Positions 34,263 to 45,766 of a DNA stretch of 64,000 bases are shown here, in pieces. Source of the DNA: Gambelia wislizenii (lineage: Eukaryota > Chordata > Lepidosauria > Squamata > Crotaphytidae); NCBI GenBank assembly GCA_030847615.1, contig JAUMIR010000005.1, positions 59,981,001 to 60,045,000 on the forward strand, read 5' to 3'. The translations under genes were made by a program, and so were the position numbers. The notes under the pieces were generated by a model. It searched no databases. It was not told where the DNA came from and saw nothing but the letters and a program-made list of their open reading frames with translations. Each line of letters starts with the position of its first letter. The stretch's first letter is position 1.

Positions 34263-36320
34263 CTCAAGGAATTAAGAATTTCTAAAATGGCTACATTTTT
34301 CCAACATTTACATTTGTTAGAAGATAATTTTACATTTAGAAGATAATTTTAAATGTAGCTGTTTTATAGATGAAATGTACTAGTAAAAATTTAACTTTCA
34401 GAACATTTTATAGTAATCTTTTAGTTCAATACAAGGAAAAGATTAAATAATGGGGCCTCAAGATAATAACAAATAGGTAGGTTTGGCCTGCCTGGCTTCC
34501 CCTTTCCTAGATTATAGTCCTGGTTTTCCATTCCACACTCAATGGACAGTAAAACACCTGCTGAGAGGGGCAAAGGGCAATGAAAGCATTAAACAGCCCA
34601 TCTCCCTACCTGTTTGCCAATCAGCCTCATAATTACCAATGACTTATTTGCATTAAAAAAAAGCCCCACCCTGTAACATGAGACATGTAAATTTGTTCTG
34701 ACTTAAGAGTGAGCTAAGACAGCATGCACAGGAAAGGAACTATGATGCAATGACAGTTCCTGAATAATTGGTAAAAACCTAACAATCATGTATCAACATT
34801 TTTGGAATCAACTTAGGTTCTTATGCTTTTTTCGTTTTCTGAAAATTGTTTCTCAGAATTTGGTTTAAAAATTGCTCCAATATAGCTTTTGGACCTGAAC
34901 TGCTTTTCAATGTTGTCCACAAGGTTTTAGATTATTATGAGAAACAGTGCTAAATTAATAACATTTCCTATGTTGATGAAGACCGCTTAGAATTCCTTGG
35001 CCTAAATTCAACAGTTAGTCCTAACCAGAGTAGACTCGTTGAACCAATGGAACTTACATAAACGCTGATTAACCCAAGTTCCTATTGATTCAACAGAGCT
35101 ATTTCAGTTGGGACTAACAACTGGATTTAGGCCAATAGGAGGAATTATGCAGCTCTCCACAACTTGTTAAACTGCAACCCCCAGCATTTCTCACTATAGG
35201 CTACGCCAGCTAGGCTGTTGGGACTAATAGTCAGACAACATCTGGAGGCTATGGAGGTGGCCTCTGACTTATTCCATTATCTGTGTGTATATTCAATGCA
35301 CTAAACTGAAGGCTAGTCCTATTTAAAGCAGACCCATTGAAATCAATGAAGTTAAATTAGGAGTTAAATTAGTTCTGACCAAGAAATCCCATGCAGTTCA
35401 GTGGATCTGCTGTAGGCAGGGGTAACAGAGGATCTGGCCCAACATGCCTCCAGTATTTTTCTATTAGAGAAGAGGATCTAAATCCAGCATGACATTGGCA
35501 CGTCATGGAACTTCCTTTCCTTATCATTAAAAAAAATGTATAGTGACTTGAGATTTTCCAATTAGTGTCAGAAAAAACAGAAATGGATAATAGTACATAC
35601 TTTTCTTTTTCCATTGCTTTTCTAATTTTTGTTGATCTTTTTGTGGTTTTGTGGGTTTTATTTTTTTTTTTTACACATATTCATGCACTATTTGCATCTA
35701 TGCAACACATTTCTGCATGTGTTAAGCATTAACAAGAAAAGGTGTTTGGAAATCGTTGCTTGCCCCATGCATTTATCTTGTTGCATACTGGAATGTTCTA
35801 CTTCACACTTATCTCAATACTTGTGAAAAGCATCTGATAAAGAAACTTCAGGGTTTTTTTTAACTGACTTTGCTTTCTCTGCTTCTCAGAGGAATGCACT
35901 GAACTACAGTTAAACAAAAGCAGTCAAGACATTTTGCCGAAGCTGAAAGAGCTTTCAGATTTTTGTGAAATATTAAACATTAACAACTTGCTGACTACAA
36001 ACATGTCGGTAACACACTCTCTCTCATTCATTGTGTGCTATTGCTTTTGAAGGCTAGTACTCACTGCAATGGTTTTTAAAGAGATCACGTGACTCAAAAC
36101 TGAGCACAACAGGTACAAATGGAATATACAGTATTTAGATGTTCCTAGGTAAAAGCATTCCTAGGATAGAAAGAAACTGGAACAATAATCAATGAAAATC
36201 ATGTAGTTATGTATATTTGCTGGCAACCTTAAATGAATCATAAATAATTTCCCAACTAGTCATGGGACAGCTGAATACCTGTAACCTGTGGTCCTGAGAG
36301 CATTCAAAAATCTGTGCATT
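34263..36320. other. Intronic sequence with one short MITE
   Basis: At about 35150-35265 lies GCAACCCCCAGCATTTCTCACT...GCTAGGCTGTTGGGACTAATAGTCAGACAACATCTGG, a hairpin hAT-type MITE phrase. No exon was supported. Confidence 0.5.
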
Positions 36321-36324
36321 TATA

Positions 36325-36512
36325 GATTGTTCTTGGGTTTTTTCCGGGTGGTGAGGCTGTGTTCTGGAAGAGTTTATTTCTGGCATTTCATCTGCATCTC
36401 TGGATTGCATCTTCAGATAACAAACTCTTCCAGAACATGGCCTCACAGCCTGGAAAAAAGCCAAAGAAAATCTATGGATGCTGGCCATGAAAGCCTTCAA
36501 CTTCACATTGTG
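36325..36512. repeat. Dispersed hairpin repeat (CTGGAAGAGTTT family)
   Basis: GGCTGTGTTCTGGAAGAGTTT is mirrored by AAACTCTTCCAGAACATGGCC about 50 bp later. The end reads TGGATGCTGGCCATGAAAGCCTTC. This is a very common squamate dispersed repeat; I do not assign a superfamily. Confidence 0.65.
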
Positions 36513-36777
36513 CATTTATAGTTCTGGAGCAATGTTAAAACTACTGCACTCTAAAAAACTGGAAAAATCTATCTAAGCACAAAGGTGAAACCCATTTTAA
36601 TTTCATTATTGTGTTTAACTGCAGAAACACATTAATTAAATATGATAGTTCCTTTGACAACATGCACTAATAAAATGTATTTCTATAAGGTATTTTTATA
36701 TAGCACTTCAAGCTATAAGGCTTCTGTAATGAAGTTGACTAGTTTCTAATATTCAGATATATTAAAGCAATACTCAC

Positions 36778-36924
36778 TAATAAATGATGTTTCCCCCAGA
36801 TATCCTCTGCGCTTGAGAGTTACTTCCAGAACCCTGGAATCTTCATCTACAATATAATATTCTTTTTCCAAAGAAATCCATGCCCAGTTCAAACGGAAAG
36901 GCTGGCTCTTCAGCTTGTTTCCTC
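36778..36924 (-). CDS. FREM2: FREM2 exon, start of Calx-beta repeat (49 codons)
   Basis: Encodes [20 protein letters not shown], then [20 protein letters not shown] and YLGETSFI, the opening strands of a Calx-beta repeat (YxVDE...LEVTLxRRGYLGE). The acceptor is AATTTTAG before 36924, and the donor is GTGAGT after 36778. It is 147 nt and phase 1-1. Its last A joins GC of the 22616-22846 exon to give Ser. This is the most upstream FREM2 exon I can identify. The exon supplying its leading base was not found in the remaining 27 kb, so it probably lies beyond the window. Confidence 0.87.
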
Positions 36925-37207
36925 CTAAAATTAATCAGAATAAAATTAAAGTGATCATATAAAATATGTAATTCAGAAGGTCTAGAATTCTTTACATATG
37001 TAATGTCAATACACTCATAAACGTAATATAGAGATAACAAATATTTATATTAATAGAAAAAGTGAAAAACTGGCAATGGAGAAGTTACTGGACAATAATG
37101 GTACTTGTGAGATTAGTCTCATAAAAGCAACAGGGAAACAAGAACAACATGTAGAGTCCCCAGTAAACTGGCTGCCTTTCAGGCTATATAGACAATGTTT
37201 ATTGAGT

Positions 37208-37462
37208 ACTTCAAACATGTATAGTATGACTCCCATATCCACAGACCCGTATCTGCACTTCCATTTACCTGCGCCCCCCAAAATATGTCCTCTCCAGGCA
37301 TTTTCTAGATCCTCCAGTACGATTCTATTCTATGCTTCTGCTGGAAGTTGGGCCGGAAGTCATTCATTTCAACAGGGTTTGTTATTATCTGTGGTTTCAT
37401 GTTTCCACAGTAAGTCCAGGAATGTATTCCCCACAAATACAGGGGCTGTACTGTACACACCA
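37208..37462. mobile_element. TcMar-type MITE (CTAGGTCCTCC family)
   Basis: Left end AGTATGACTCCCATATCCACAG and right end AATACAGGGGCTGTACTGTAC are imperfectly inverted. The interior has TTTTCTAGATCCTCCAGTACG and AACAGGGTTTGTTATTATC. Confidence 0.7.
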
Positions 37463-37929
37463 GGAATGGATCTAATCAATTAGGAATAGCTGGCTAAGGT
37501 CAGAGTAAATTCTCATTCTAGCAGCATACAGTATACCAAGCAAACCAGGCAAATGTGGCATAAAAGTGGAGTGGGACTGTAATGCTTAGACATCATATCC
37601 TCTGACAGGAGACATTTACCTGGGTGGGCAGCTTGGTACAGAAAGGGAAGCTAGCAAAAAGTCTGCTAACCAAACCAAACAGAATAAGCCATGTAATCTC
37701 CTCTACGCACACACTATTATTTTTGCAGTAGTGCAGTGGATAAGAAAAATAGTAGATGATGTACCATATGTGGAAAATTGGGAAATTTCCTTGGAAGGAC
37801 CACTGCAGTATCCAAGTGTCAATGCTATAGGTGTCTGTTGTCTGACTGGCACAAATAATGGCCTTTTATTGTGAAGAACATTTTTCTCAGTATAAACTAT
37901 TTTGTTACTGGGCTAAAAAAAATTACTCC

Positions 37930-38035
37930 ACAGTACCACAAGCAACCCCCTTCTGAATAAATCTTGGCAAGACAAGCCTACAATAGGGTCATCATATATG
38001 GGGATTAACTTGAAGGCATGTAGCAACAAAAACAA
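37930..38035 (+). repeat. Sauria-type SINE tail
   Basis: Only the 3' part is present: CCCCCTTCTGAATAAATCTTGG, CTACAATAGGGTCATCA and AACTTGAAGGCATGTAGCAAC, ending in AACAAAAACAAC. Confidence 0.65.
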
Positions 38036-38295
38036 CAAACCATTTATACTAAGTTTTCCTGCAAATAAATGAAAATAGCTACTTTCCTTCTGTATATACT
38101 GTGACTGATGGCTGGATGAGCAAATGGGAGAAGCAGGTTCTAGGAATCAATCCTCTGGCAGGAAGCAGAAATGGGAGGGGCTTCTGGATGTTTTAAGTAT
38201 GCATGACATTTGGAGAGTTTGAGTTACAGTGGAGTTAAGAATGGAGGGAGTTGATGACAGAAGGCTGGAGCAGAAGGCTCTGTTTGTCTAAGCTA

Positions 38296-39198
38296 TGAGG
38301 TTTGTCTATTAAATAACAAGACTGTGTTTCTACCTTTCAGACAAATCGGGGCGAACTGATTGTGAACACTCGAGTGGTGACCATCAACACTCTCCACTGT
38401 TCAGTTGTCAGTTGTCATTTAAAGTAGCTGTACTGTCTGTTGTGTGCTGAAAAAATACTAAGTTTAAAAGTCGAGCATTGTGACATTCTGTAGCAACTTG
38501 AGGCGGACCCAAACCTTTTTTTTAAAAAAATCATCACTTGTGATGAAACCTGGATCTTCCAGTATAACCCTGAGACAAAACAACAGTCAGTGCACTGGAA
38601 AACACCATCATCACCAAGAATGAAAAAAAGCACATCAAAGCAAGTCCACATTCAAAGCCATGTTCATTGTTTGTTTGTTTTACATCTAGGTATAATTTTG
38701 GCAGAATGAGTTCCAGAAGGCAGAACAGTGAACCAACATTATTATAAGGATGTTTTGACAAAGGTGAGAAAAAGACTCAGGAAAAAAAAGACCAGAACTG
38801 AGGAAAAATGATTCCATTCTTCATCAAGGCAATGTGCCTGCTCACACAGCACTTTCTGTGATCCAGTTTTTGGCCGATAAATGCATTTTTACACTTGGAC
38901 ATCCTCCATATTTGCCAGATTTGGCACCATGTGACTTTTTTCTTTTCCCTAAAGTGAAATTGGTGCTTAAAGGAACATTAATACAGTACAAACAATCAAT
39001 GCAGTACGAAGGAAACAGCAGATGTGTTGAAACAGCCAACAGAAACTAATCTGCTCCACGCCTTCGACCAGTGGAAAACTGCATTAGTGTGTGAGTGTGA
39101 ACAGGGAGTATATTGAAGAGGGCAGGCATTAGAATTGTAATATACATAAAGAAAGATGGGTTATTGTATCAGTCTTGTCGTTTAATAGGCAGACCTCG
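38296..39198 (+). pseudogene. mariner-type transposon remnant (Tc1/mariner)
   Basis: The ends are inverted (TGAGGTTTGTCTATTAAATA at left; complement of the right end CGAGGTCTGCCTATTAAACG) and TA flanks both sides (38294-38295 and 39199-39200). Broken frames encode mariner transposase blocks: IITCDETWIFQYNPE near 38527, ILHQGNVPAHTA near 38816 and HPPYLPDLAPCDFFLFPKVK near 38900. The N-terminal DNA-binding part is missing and several stops are present. At the second catalytic position the usual Asp (HQDNxxxH) is replaced by Gly. At 903 bp it is shorter than the usual roughly 1.3 kb. Confidence 0.85.
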
Positions 39199-39200
39199 TA

Positions 39201-41214
39201 CATGGGTGAAGTTGAGAGTCTGGATATGAATAATGACAGGACAGAGTGAATGAGTTATAGGGAAGATATTAGAAGGAAGTGTAAACAATCTGTGACAGTT
39301 GACCATCAAGTGTGGGTACTGTAACCTGACAGTCTGCCAATATAGTGAAAATTCTGAATACCAAATCTTCTGTGGTAAAAGATCTCCTAAGTAAATGTTA
39401 CACCTATTTCTCTGTAATAAAGTTATCCTTGTGTTAATACAGAACGCAGACTCTGTTCATTCCTATCCAGTATATAAAAGTAAAGGGCAAACTACAAACC
39501 AAATACACACTTCACACATTTAAATGACAGTAATAACTCTGGATCAGAGGGGGAACTAAGGGTACCTTATAAAGGAAAGGTGGGAGGAACAGAGGGTAAG
39601 GAGGCAGCCAGTCTGAACCATGAGGTAAAGTGGGGGTGGTGTTTTAAAGATTGCCTTCAACCACCTGGTTGTTGTGACTCATCGCAAATTTGGTGGCAGC
39701 ATCATATATACTCATTTCCTAATTTTGGAAGTTAACAAGAAGGATTTTTCATTTTTTTTTCTTTTGGAAACAATACTGGTAGTATCTTTAGCATACAGAA
39801 AACACGTTGGTTCCATTTCTGCAGAAAAGGAGGTCTGGAGGTCATGTGAACATGTGTTTTCTGATTCTGGATTTTGGGGTATTGTGGAATATCCCACATT
39901 CTATACCCACCCACTCTCCTGATGACTGTGAGCATTTTATCCCCTGAAATGCACTAGAATTTCGATAAAATACCCACCAAGTCACTCAATACAAGTTTGA
40001 AAGTCATCCAATGCATGTAGATGAGTGTCAAATACAATGCTTATCTTAATTTTATAAAGTACTTTTATTTCAAATTATATAGATGTGTGTGTAAACAAAG
40101 AAACAAACCCAGTACTGCATAAAGTTGCCCTAACCAGATGTAGGTACATTTTAAAGCAACAAAAAGTCCAAAATGCTGAATCTTCATTCTCTTAGGTATA
40201 TTTATATTTTGTTTTATTACAAAAATAAAACATAGGCCAACTGTTAGTTCCAAGTAGACCCACTGAATCAATGGGTAACTCAACACTTACATGAATTCCA
40301 CAGATACACTGCACTCATAATGAGCCATATTCTTGGTAAAAATACAAGGATTTTTCCTGTTTGTATTCTCAAACCAGATACACCAGGAATAGGAAGCCTT
40401 AGGAATACAAAATATTCCTGTTTCCTCTTTTCTAATTATTTTTCAACATAACAAAGAACAAGCTGTGCAGGTAGCTTAATATAAGATGCTCAACATTTTT
40501 AAGAAATGCAAGAACACACTGTGTTTCTTAAATCTTCATGTGCTGTTATCTTGGTGAAAACTGCCAGCAGAAATACACAGCACAGATGACAGCTGTATGC
40601 CTCTTATTAAATGATCTATAGCTCTTTTGCTAGGCTATTATGGTTAATAAGGCTGGTGATTCTTCTACTCTGGAGCCACAAGGGCTCTGTCAGCTTAATG
40701 TTTGCCTCTTAGAGATGACAGATGTTGCAAGCTCATGACAAGTGGTCCACATTTTTCTCCTCTTTCAAAAAAAGAAGAGAATGAGAGAGAGAGAGAGAGA
40801 GATCTTGAGCCTTGGTGAAAGCAAAGTGTACTCATTCTCTACAGATGTCTTCTACAATCTCCATGTTCCTCCTTCACCTCCCCCCGCTAAGTCAACTTTC
40901 AGATCAGGGTAGGAAATTAAAATTATAACAAAAACAAATTAATCTTAATCTTACTTTTTTTGGAAGAAGGTATCCTGATTAAAAGAAATCCTGATCAGAT
41001 GTACGAAGATATTCTGCTTAAAATATATCCTGATCAGATAGGTGTTATATGCATGTGTGTTATTTAACGTCTCTTTGTGTGCAATGGACCCTTATATTTA
41101 CTAATTCCTTCCTTCTCAATCTACTTCAACCCAGCTGCAGTGTTATTTTAAGTTTTCCTGTCCATATTTGACCATAGTTGTCCACAGCCTTGATGAATTG
41201 GGTTCCAACACTGC
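39201..41214. other. Intronic sequence
   Basis: A GA run lies near 40788-40803. No exon was supported. The A+T-balanced block at about 40560-40740 is free of recognised repeats and could be tested for conservation. Confidence 0.5.
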
Positions 41215-41690
41215 AGCCAAAAAGAACTCATGTTAGATCTTGAGTCTATAGGTTCAATCCCAGGCCCCCCCAGGTCGACTCAGCCTTCTGTAACTCAGTA
41301 AAATGAGGACCAGCTTATTAAGAGCTGGGGTGATGTGCTGTGGAAACTAGTATGGTAATACGGTTTCTAAAAAAGCAGCATGTCACTTATCATTGTACAG
41401 TGCATTCTGAAAAAATGTCACTCCTGCAGTGCCAGCAGTACCATCTACTGGGAATTATATTGTCTGCACTGTACAGCTGTTTGTAATTGTCTGCAATGTT
41501 TGTCTGTATTGATTTCTAATTTGTATAAAAATTGTATAACCTGCTTGTATTGTATTGTATTGTATTGTAATGTATAACTTGCTTGAATTGTACTGAATTG
41601 TATGTGATGCATTGTGATGTTGTACCCCACCCCGATCCTGAGGGGAGAGGCGGGTAATAAATAACTCAGTATTATTATTATTATTATAAG
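41215..41690 (+). repeat. SINE with L2-like tail and ATT repeat
   Basis: A B-box-like GGTTCAATCCC lies near 41251. The 3' end (TGTACCCCACCCCGATCCTGAGG...GGCGGGTAATAAATAA) resembles L2-type tails and ends in (ATT)n at about 41673-41690. A TTGTA pentamer array lies near 41545-41570. Confidence 0.6.
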
Positions 41691-41719
41691 ACTGTATGGT
41701 ACCTCTATAAATTATTGTT

Positions 41720-42080
41720 GTAAGAGTTACCAACCTCCAAAAACACGTTTTGGTGATACCTTTATTAGGGCAACCAAAAGATACAAAATACATTACACAG
41801 GCTTTTGATGCTCATACGTTTCTTTGTGAGGCATGGATGTTAAAAGCCATTTTAGAGGAATAGATGTAGTGATGAAGGGTCAGAGAGCTGCATTTTTCTT
41901 GAGATGTTTAAATTTAAGATGGTTGTGGAAGGAGATTTGATGCAGGTAAAGGCCACATCCTTTGTTGGCCATGAGGCACTTGGGACACAAAAGCAAGGCA
42001 AGGAAGTAAACATCTTTTACTGGTAGGAAAAACTGCCTTGTCCTGATTTTGAGGCCCCAAAACATGTCCCACATCAGTTA
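41720..42080. repeat. Unassigned dispersed repeat
   Basis: Contains GTGATACCTTTATTAGGGCAACCAAAAGATAC and a ...TTGATGCTCATACGTTTCTTTGTGAGGC phrase that I recognise as dispersed in reptile genomes. The family is uncertain. Confidence 0.45.
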
Positions 42081-43580
42081 AAAGTAGAATATAGTACTAT
42101 AATCATGTAGTGTGAATGGACTCCAGGTGATCCTGATACCTACTCAGTCTGCTGTTCACATACTAACCCTATATGGGCAACTAATAAACCTTTGCTGTCT
42201 TCTCCCATCGTAAGGATCATTGGTTATCTTTGAACTGGACACAAACAGAGGATGCGTTGAAACAGCAGACTGTTCTCTCTAAAGAAGGACCCTACAGATA
42301 TTTTAAAGATAGTCCTCAAAGTTTAAATAATTTTTGATTTTGAACCCATCAAATTTCACTTTGAAAATACAGTATATGCCTTTCAAATAACAAACTGGTT
42401 AACAGAGCCAGTCAACTAATAACCATCATTACAATTACTAATGGAAGAAAATGAGGTAACAAATTTGGCAAGATTGAACACAGTTACTTGGTTCAGGGAT
42501 CAGCCTTCCATTTATGGCAGAATAGCTGTCCTTCCTGCAGATTATGGCCACAGCGTTATACACTGTAAGGTAAGTGTAAGCTAGCACAGTTATGCTGGAT
42601 CCCTGGTTGCAAACCCAAGTATGCAATGGGTGTCCTAACCTTGAGTTTACCCAATTATCTCCTTAACCACAAGTCAAAAGAGAACAAGAAAACTGAGTGT
42701 GTGGTTTGAAATGATTGGCTGTATTAGGGCCCACACATACACAACCTCTGAGTGCAAACAAAAGCATATCTATTTTTACATTTACATTAATGTCCCAACA
42801 GGACTCCAACCATTACTTTAAAAATGCCATCTGCTCGACATCAATTTTCTTATTTCCCTATTTCACTTTAGCCATCATCAAGTCCTAGACAAAACACGAG
42901 CCTGGTTTTTTGTGCATTTTTTTAACATAGCAAGACTCTGTCCTAGAAGACTCTCATGTCAGGAGAAAGGTGGGAAATGGAATACAGATAGAGAGATAGA
43001 AGGATAGAAAGACAGAATTCAATGATACTAGAAATTACAAGTTAATACTGCCCCCAATTTTTCAAAAATAAAGTAGGAGGCTTCACTTAACATACAAGAG
43101 AAAATGGAAGTTATACAATTATATTCAGATTGAGTCAGTCCTCTGATAATGCCCAGGATGGATGATACAGCTGATGGAATATGACGGTTCCAGTAATATT
43201 TCCAATATTATTTTTTTAACAGCACTGTAAAGGAGCCATTTTTAAATTTTCAAAAAGAGTACTGGGTTTTAACAGGTCAAAAATTAGCTGGTGAGAAGCC
43301 CCATCATATCTGTTTCAGATATCAGATACTCTACTTCAACTAACATTACAGCAGATGTATTATTATATATAGCTGTATACACAATACAAGCTTTGCACAG
43401 ACATTAGCAGTCTCCTAATCCATCACATTATTTAAAACTGTCTTATGTGCACAGTCACTGGGAAATGTTAATATCTGAACAATTTTATTACAACTCTTGA
43501 CAGAACATTCCCTTAATACATTAGCTATACTGTGAAACACAAAGAAGAATTACTGTTTATTTTGATAATAGTGAAGTTAC

Positions 43581-43581
<1 letters not shown>
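42081..43581. other. Intronic sequence
   Basis: No exon or clear repeat was recognised; AT-rich. Confidence 0.5.

Positions 43582-43619
<38 letters not shown>
43582..43619. repeat. (TA)n microsatellite
   Basis: About 18 uninterrupted TA units. Confidence 0.95.
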
Positions 43620-43621
<2 letters not shown>

Positions 43622-43757
43622 CATGCCTCAGGATTTCAAAGATATGCCATAAGGTTCCCCCCTCCCCCGGACTAGAATTTAAGTGACTAAAGAGCGCTAG
43701 TGGATGAAGTCACACATAGATATGTAGAACTAGGCACTGCAAAGAACACCTTCCCCC

Positions 43758-43870
43758 AGAGCCTGGGGAAATTACTTTTGGTACTGAAGCTCCCAGAATC
43801 CACCAGCCAGCATGCTCATGGTAGATGGGAATTCTGGGAGTTATTGTCCCCCCAAAAATATTTCAAGCTT
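43758..43870. mobile_element. Short palindromic MITE
   Basis: AAGCTCCCAGAATCCACCAGCC is mirrored by GATGGGAATTCTGGGAGTT, with complementary GGGGAAATTACTTTTGG-type ends. Same family as 14571-14685. Confidence 0.65.
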
Positions 43871-44314
43871 GCCTTTCCTATTCTCTATACTTATGCAATA
43901 TCACACTCTATCTTTAAACATCTTAAAACTTCAACTGAAGTTACAATGAGTTTACTACAAATAGATCTGTGCTAAAAATATTGGAAACTTTTCTCATCAA
44001 TGATGTGGATGAAATGGTATTTTCTAACTCAATATTTGGACCTTCTGTTTCAATTTGCTTCATGTTTTCTCTTTACAAGTTGTAATTCAATAATTACTCC
44101 AGATGTATTTTCCTTCTCACTCTCAAGCCTTTTTCCTCCCCACCTTCTAATTATTGTTATTCATATATATCACACACACAGCAGAGAGGTAACAAAAACA
44201 GTAAGAGGAAAGAACCCCACCAACAAACAACATGTTCATACTCCTAGATCACACAGTACGTTATATAATCTTCCCACAACGACAGATGCCTTAATCTCCT
44301 CACTTTTCATAGAA

Positions 44315-44760
44315 TAATATAAACACAGAATTGTGAACCTCAAGGGCTATTTAGTCCAATCCTCTGCCAATGCAGAAATCCATAGGTAAAGCATCCTTGG
44401 CAACTAGCCATCCACCCTCTGTTTAAAAAACTTCTAGCAAAAGAGGGCCTATCACCTTCCAGTGTAATCCATTCCACTCTCCAACAGTTCTTCCCATCAA
44501 AAAATCTTCCTAATGTTTTGTCCAAATCTCCAAATCTCCCTTCTTGTATTTTAATCCATTATTTCAGAGCCTACCCTCTGAAGTGTGTGTGGGGGGGGGA
44601 GAGGAGACAAAAAGCTTGTTCTATCAACTCAGCCCTTCAGATATTTGAATATGGCTAATCATTACCACTTCACTTTTCAATTAATGCATATGCTCCAACA
44701 ATCCTGGTTTCATAGGGACAGCCCCCATTAATCCTCTGTCATCCATTTTTTCCCCAGGAA
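44315..44760 (-). mobile_element. CR1 LINE 3' fragment
   Basis: On the plus strand it reads CACAGAATTGTGAACCTCAAGG...TTTAGTCCAATCCTCTGCC and continues as the complement of the CR1 ORF2 C-terminus, with phrases matching the plus-strand CR1 at 61845-62332 (for example TTCTTCC...AATCTTCCTAATGTTT against the FFLTVR block). The 5' part is lost. Confidence 0.7.
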
Positions 44761-44984
44761 CTTTTAAAATGTCACAGTTTCTTTCTGCTCTTTCCACTTT
44801 TCCCCTTTGTCCTCAGTTGACTTCAATGAATGAAAACTGAGTTCAAACTTCAAAGGTCGTTTGCATTCAATTAACTCCGCAGAAGGAGAGGAGAGGGGGG
44901 CAGGGGCAGAATCTTGACCTTCCCAGTGGGTTTGGGCAAAAGCAAACTGCTGCAGCCTCTTCTAGATTGTGTGTTCTTCCACAT

Positions 44985-45102
44985 TAATAACGTTTGACAT
45001 ATTGGTGAGTATTCAAGACAAGGCCTTTTCGGTAGCAGCAACCAGGCTGTATAACTCTCTCCCCAGAGAGGGAGAGAGACTTCTCTTTAATATCCTTTAG
45101 AT
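44985..45102 (+). mobile_element. L2-type LINE C-terminal fragment
   Basis: Reads FQDKAFSVAATRLYNSLPREGERL, the L2 ORF2 end, and is cut by the hAT insertion at 45103-45758. A few bases of it resume after 45766. Confidence 0.6.
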
Positions 45103-45758
45103 CAGTGCTTCTCTATCTGAGGTGTCGCGCCCCCCCCCATATCAATCTATCAAAAAAATCTGACTCTATAATGGAATAAAAAGCCCAGTTGAAGGACATT
45201 TTATATGTTTACAGGCATTCTGCTATTGTACTTATAACTTATAGTAAAACTTGAGACACAGAAATGCAGTAACATTGTTAACAGTAAATGCAAACAAACG
45301 TAATTACTCCACTGTAATAAAAAATTGCAATAATACTGTTGAACATAAATTAGCTGTAAAGAAAGAATATACCGTACATGTCAAACCCTGCCCCCACCAG
45401 ATCTGTGGAACCAATATCAGCAGTTTTAATTATCCATGGCTGAAAAAAAGTAGGGACACATACCATAGGGACATGCTGGAAAATACCTAGAGAGGTGTCC
45501 TCTCTAGGAATCTCTAGGTCCTCCAATGCAACTCAATGCAACCTTTATTTTAATAGGGTTCACTATTATCCATGGTTTCATCTATAAACGGTAAATCTGG
45601 GACCGTATCCCTCACAGATACAGGGGGTGACCTGTAAATAAAAATACTGTAGTACAATTGGGAGTAACTGTTATTGCAACGACTAAACCACCTGTGTCCC
45701 TCATAGACTATTTCTGTATCCTGCCAGTGATACTTGTACCACTGGTTGAAAACCACTG
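45103..45758. mobile_element. hAT non-autonomous element
   Basis: Starts CAGTGCTTCTCTATCTGAGG and ends GGTTGAAAACCACTG. It is flanked by 8-bp duplications CTTTAGAT (45095-45102) and CTTTAGAC (45759-45766), one mismatch. A CTAGGTCCTCC-family MITE (about 45380-45635) is nested inside. It interrupts an L2 fragment. Confidence 0.8.
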
Positions 45759-45766
45759 CTTTAGAC

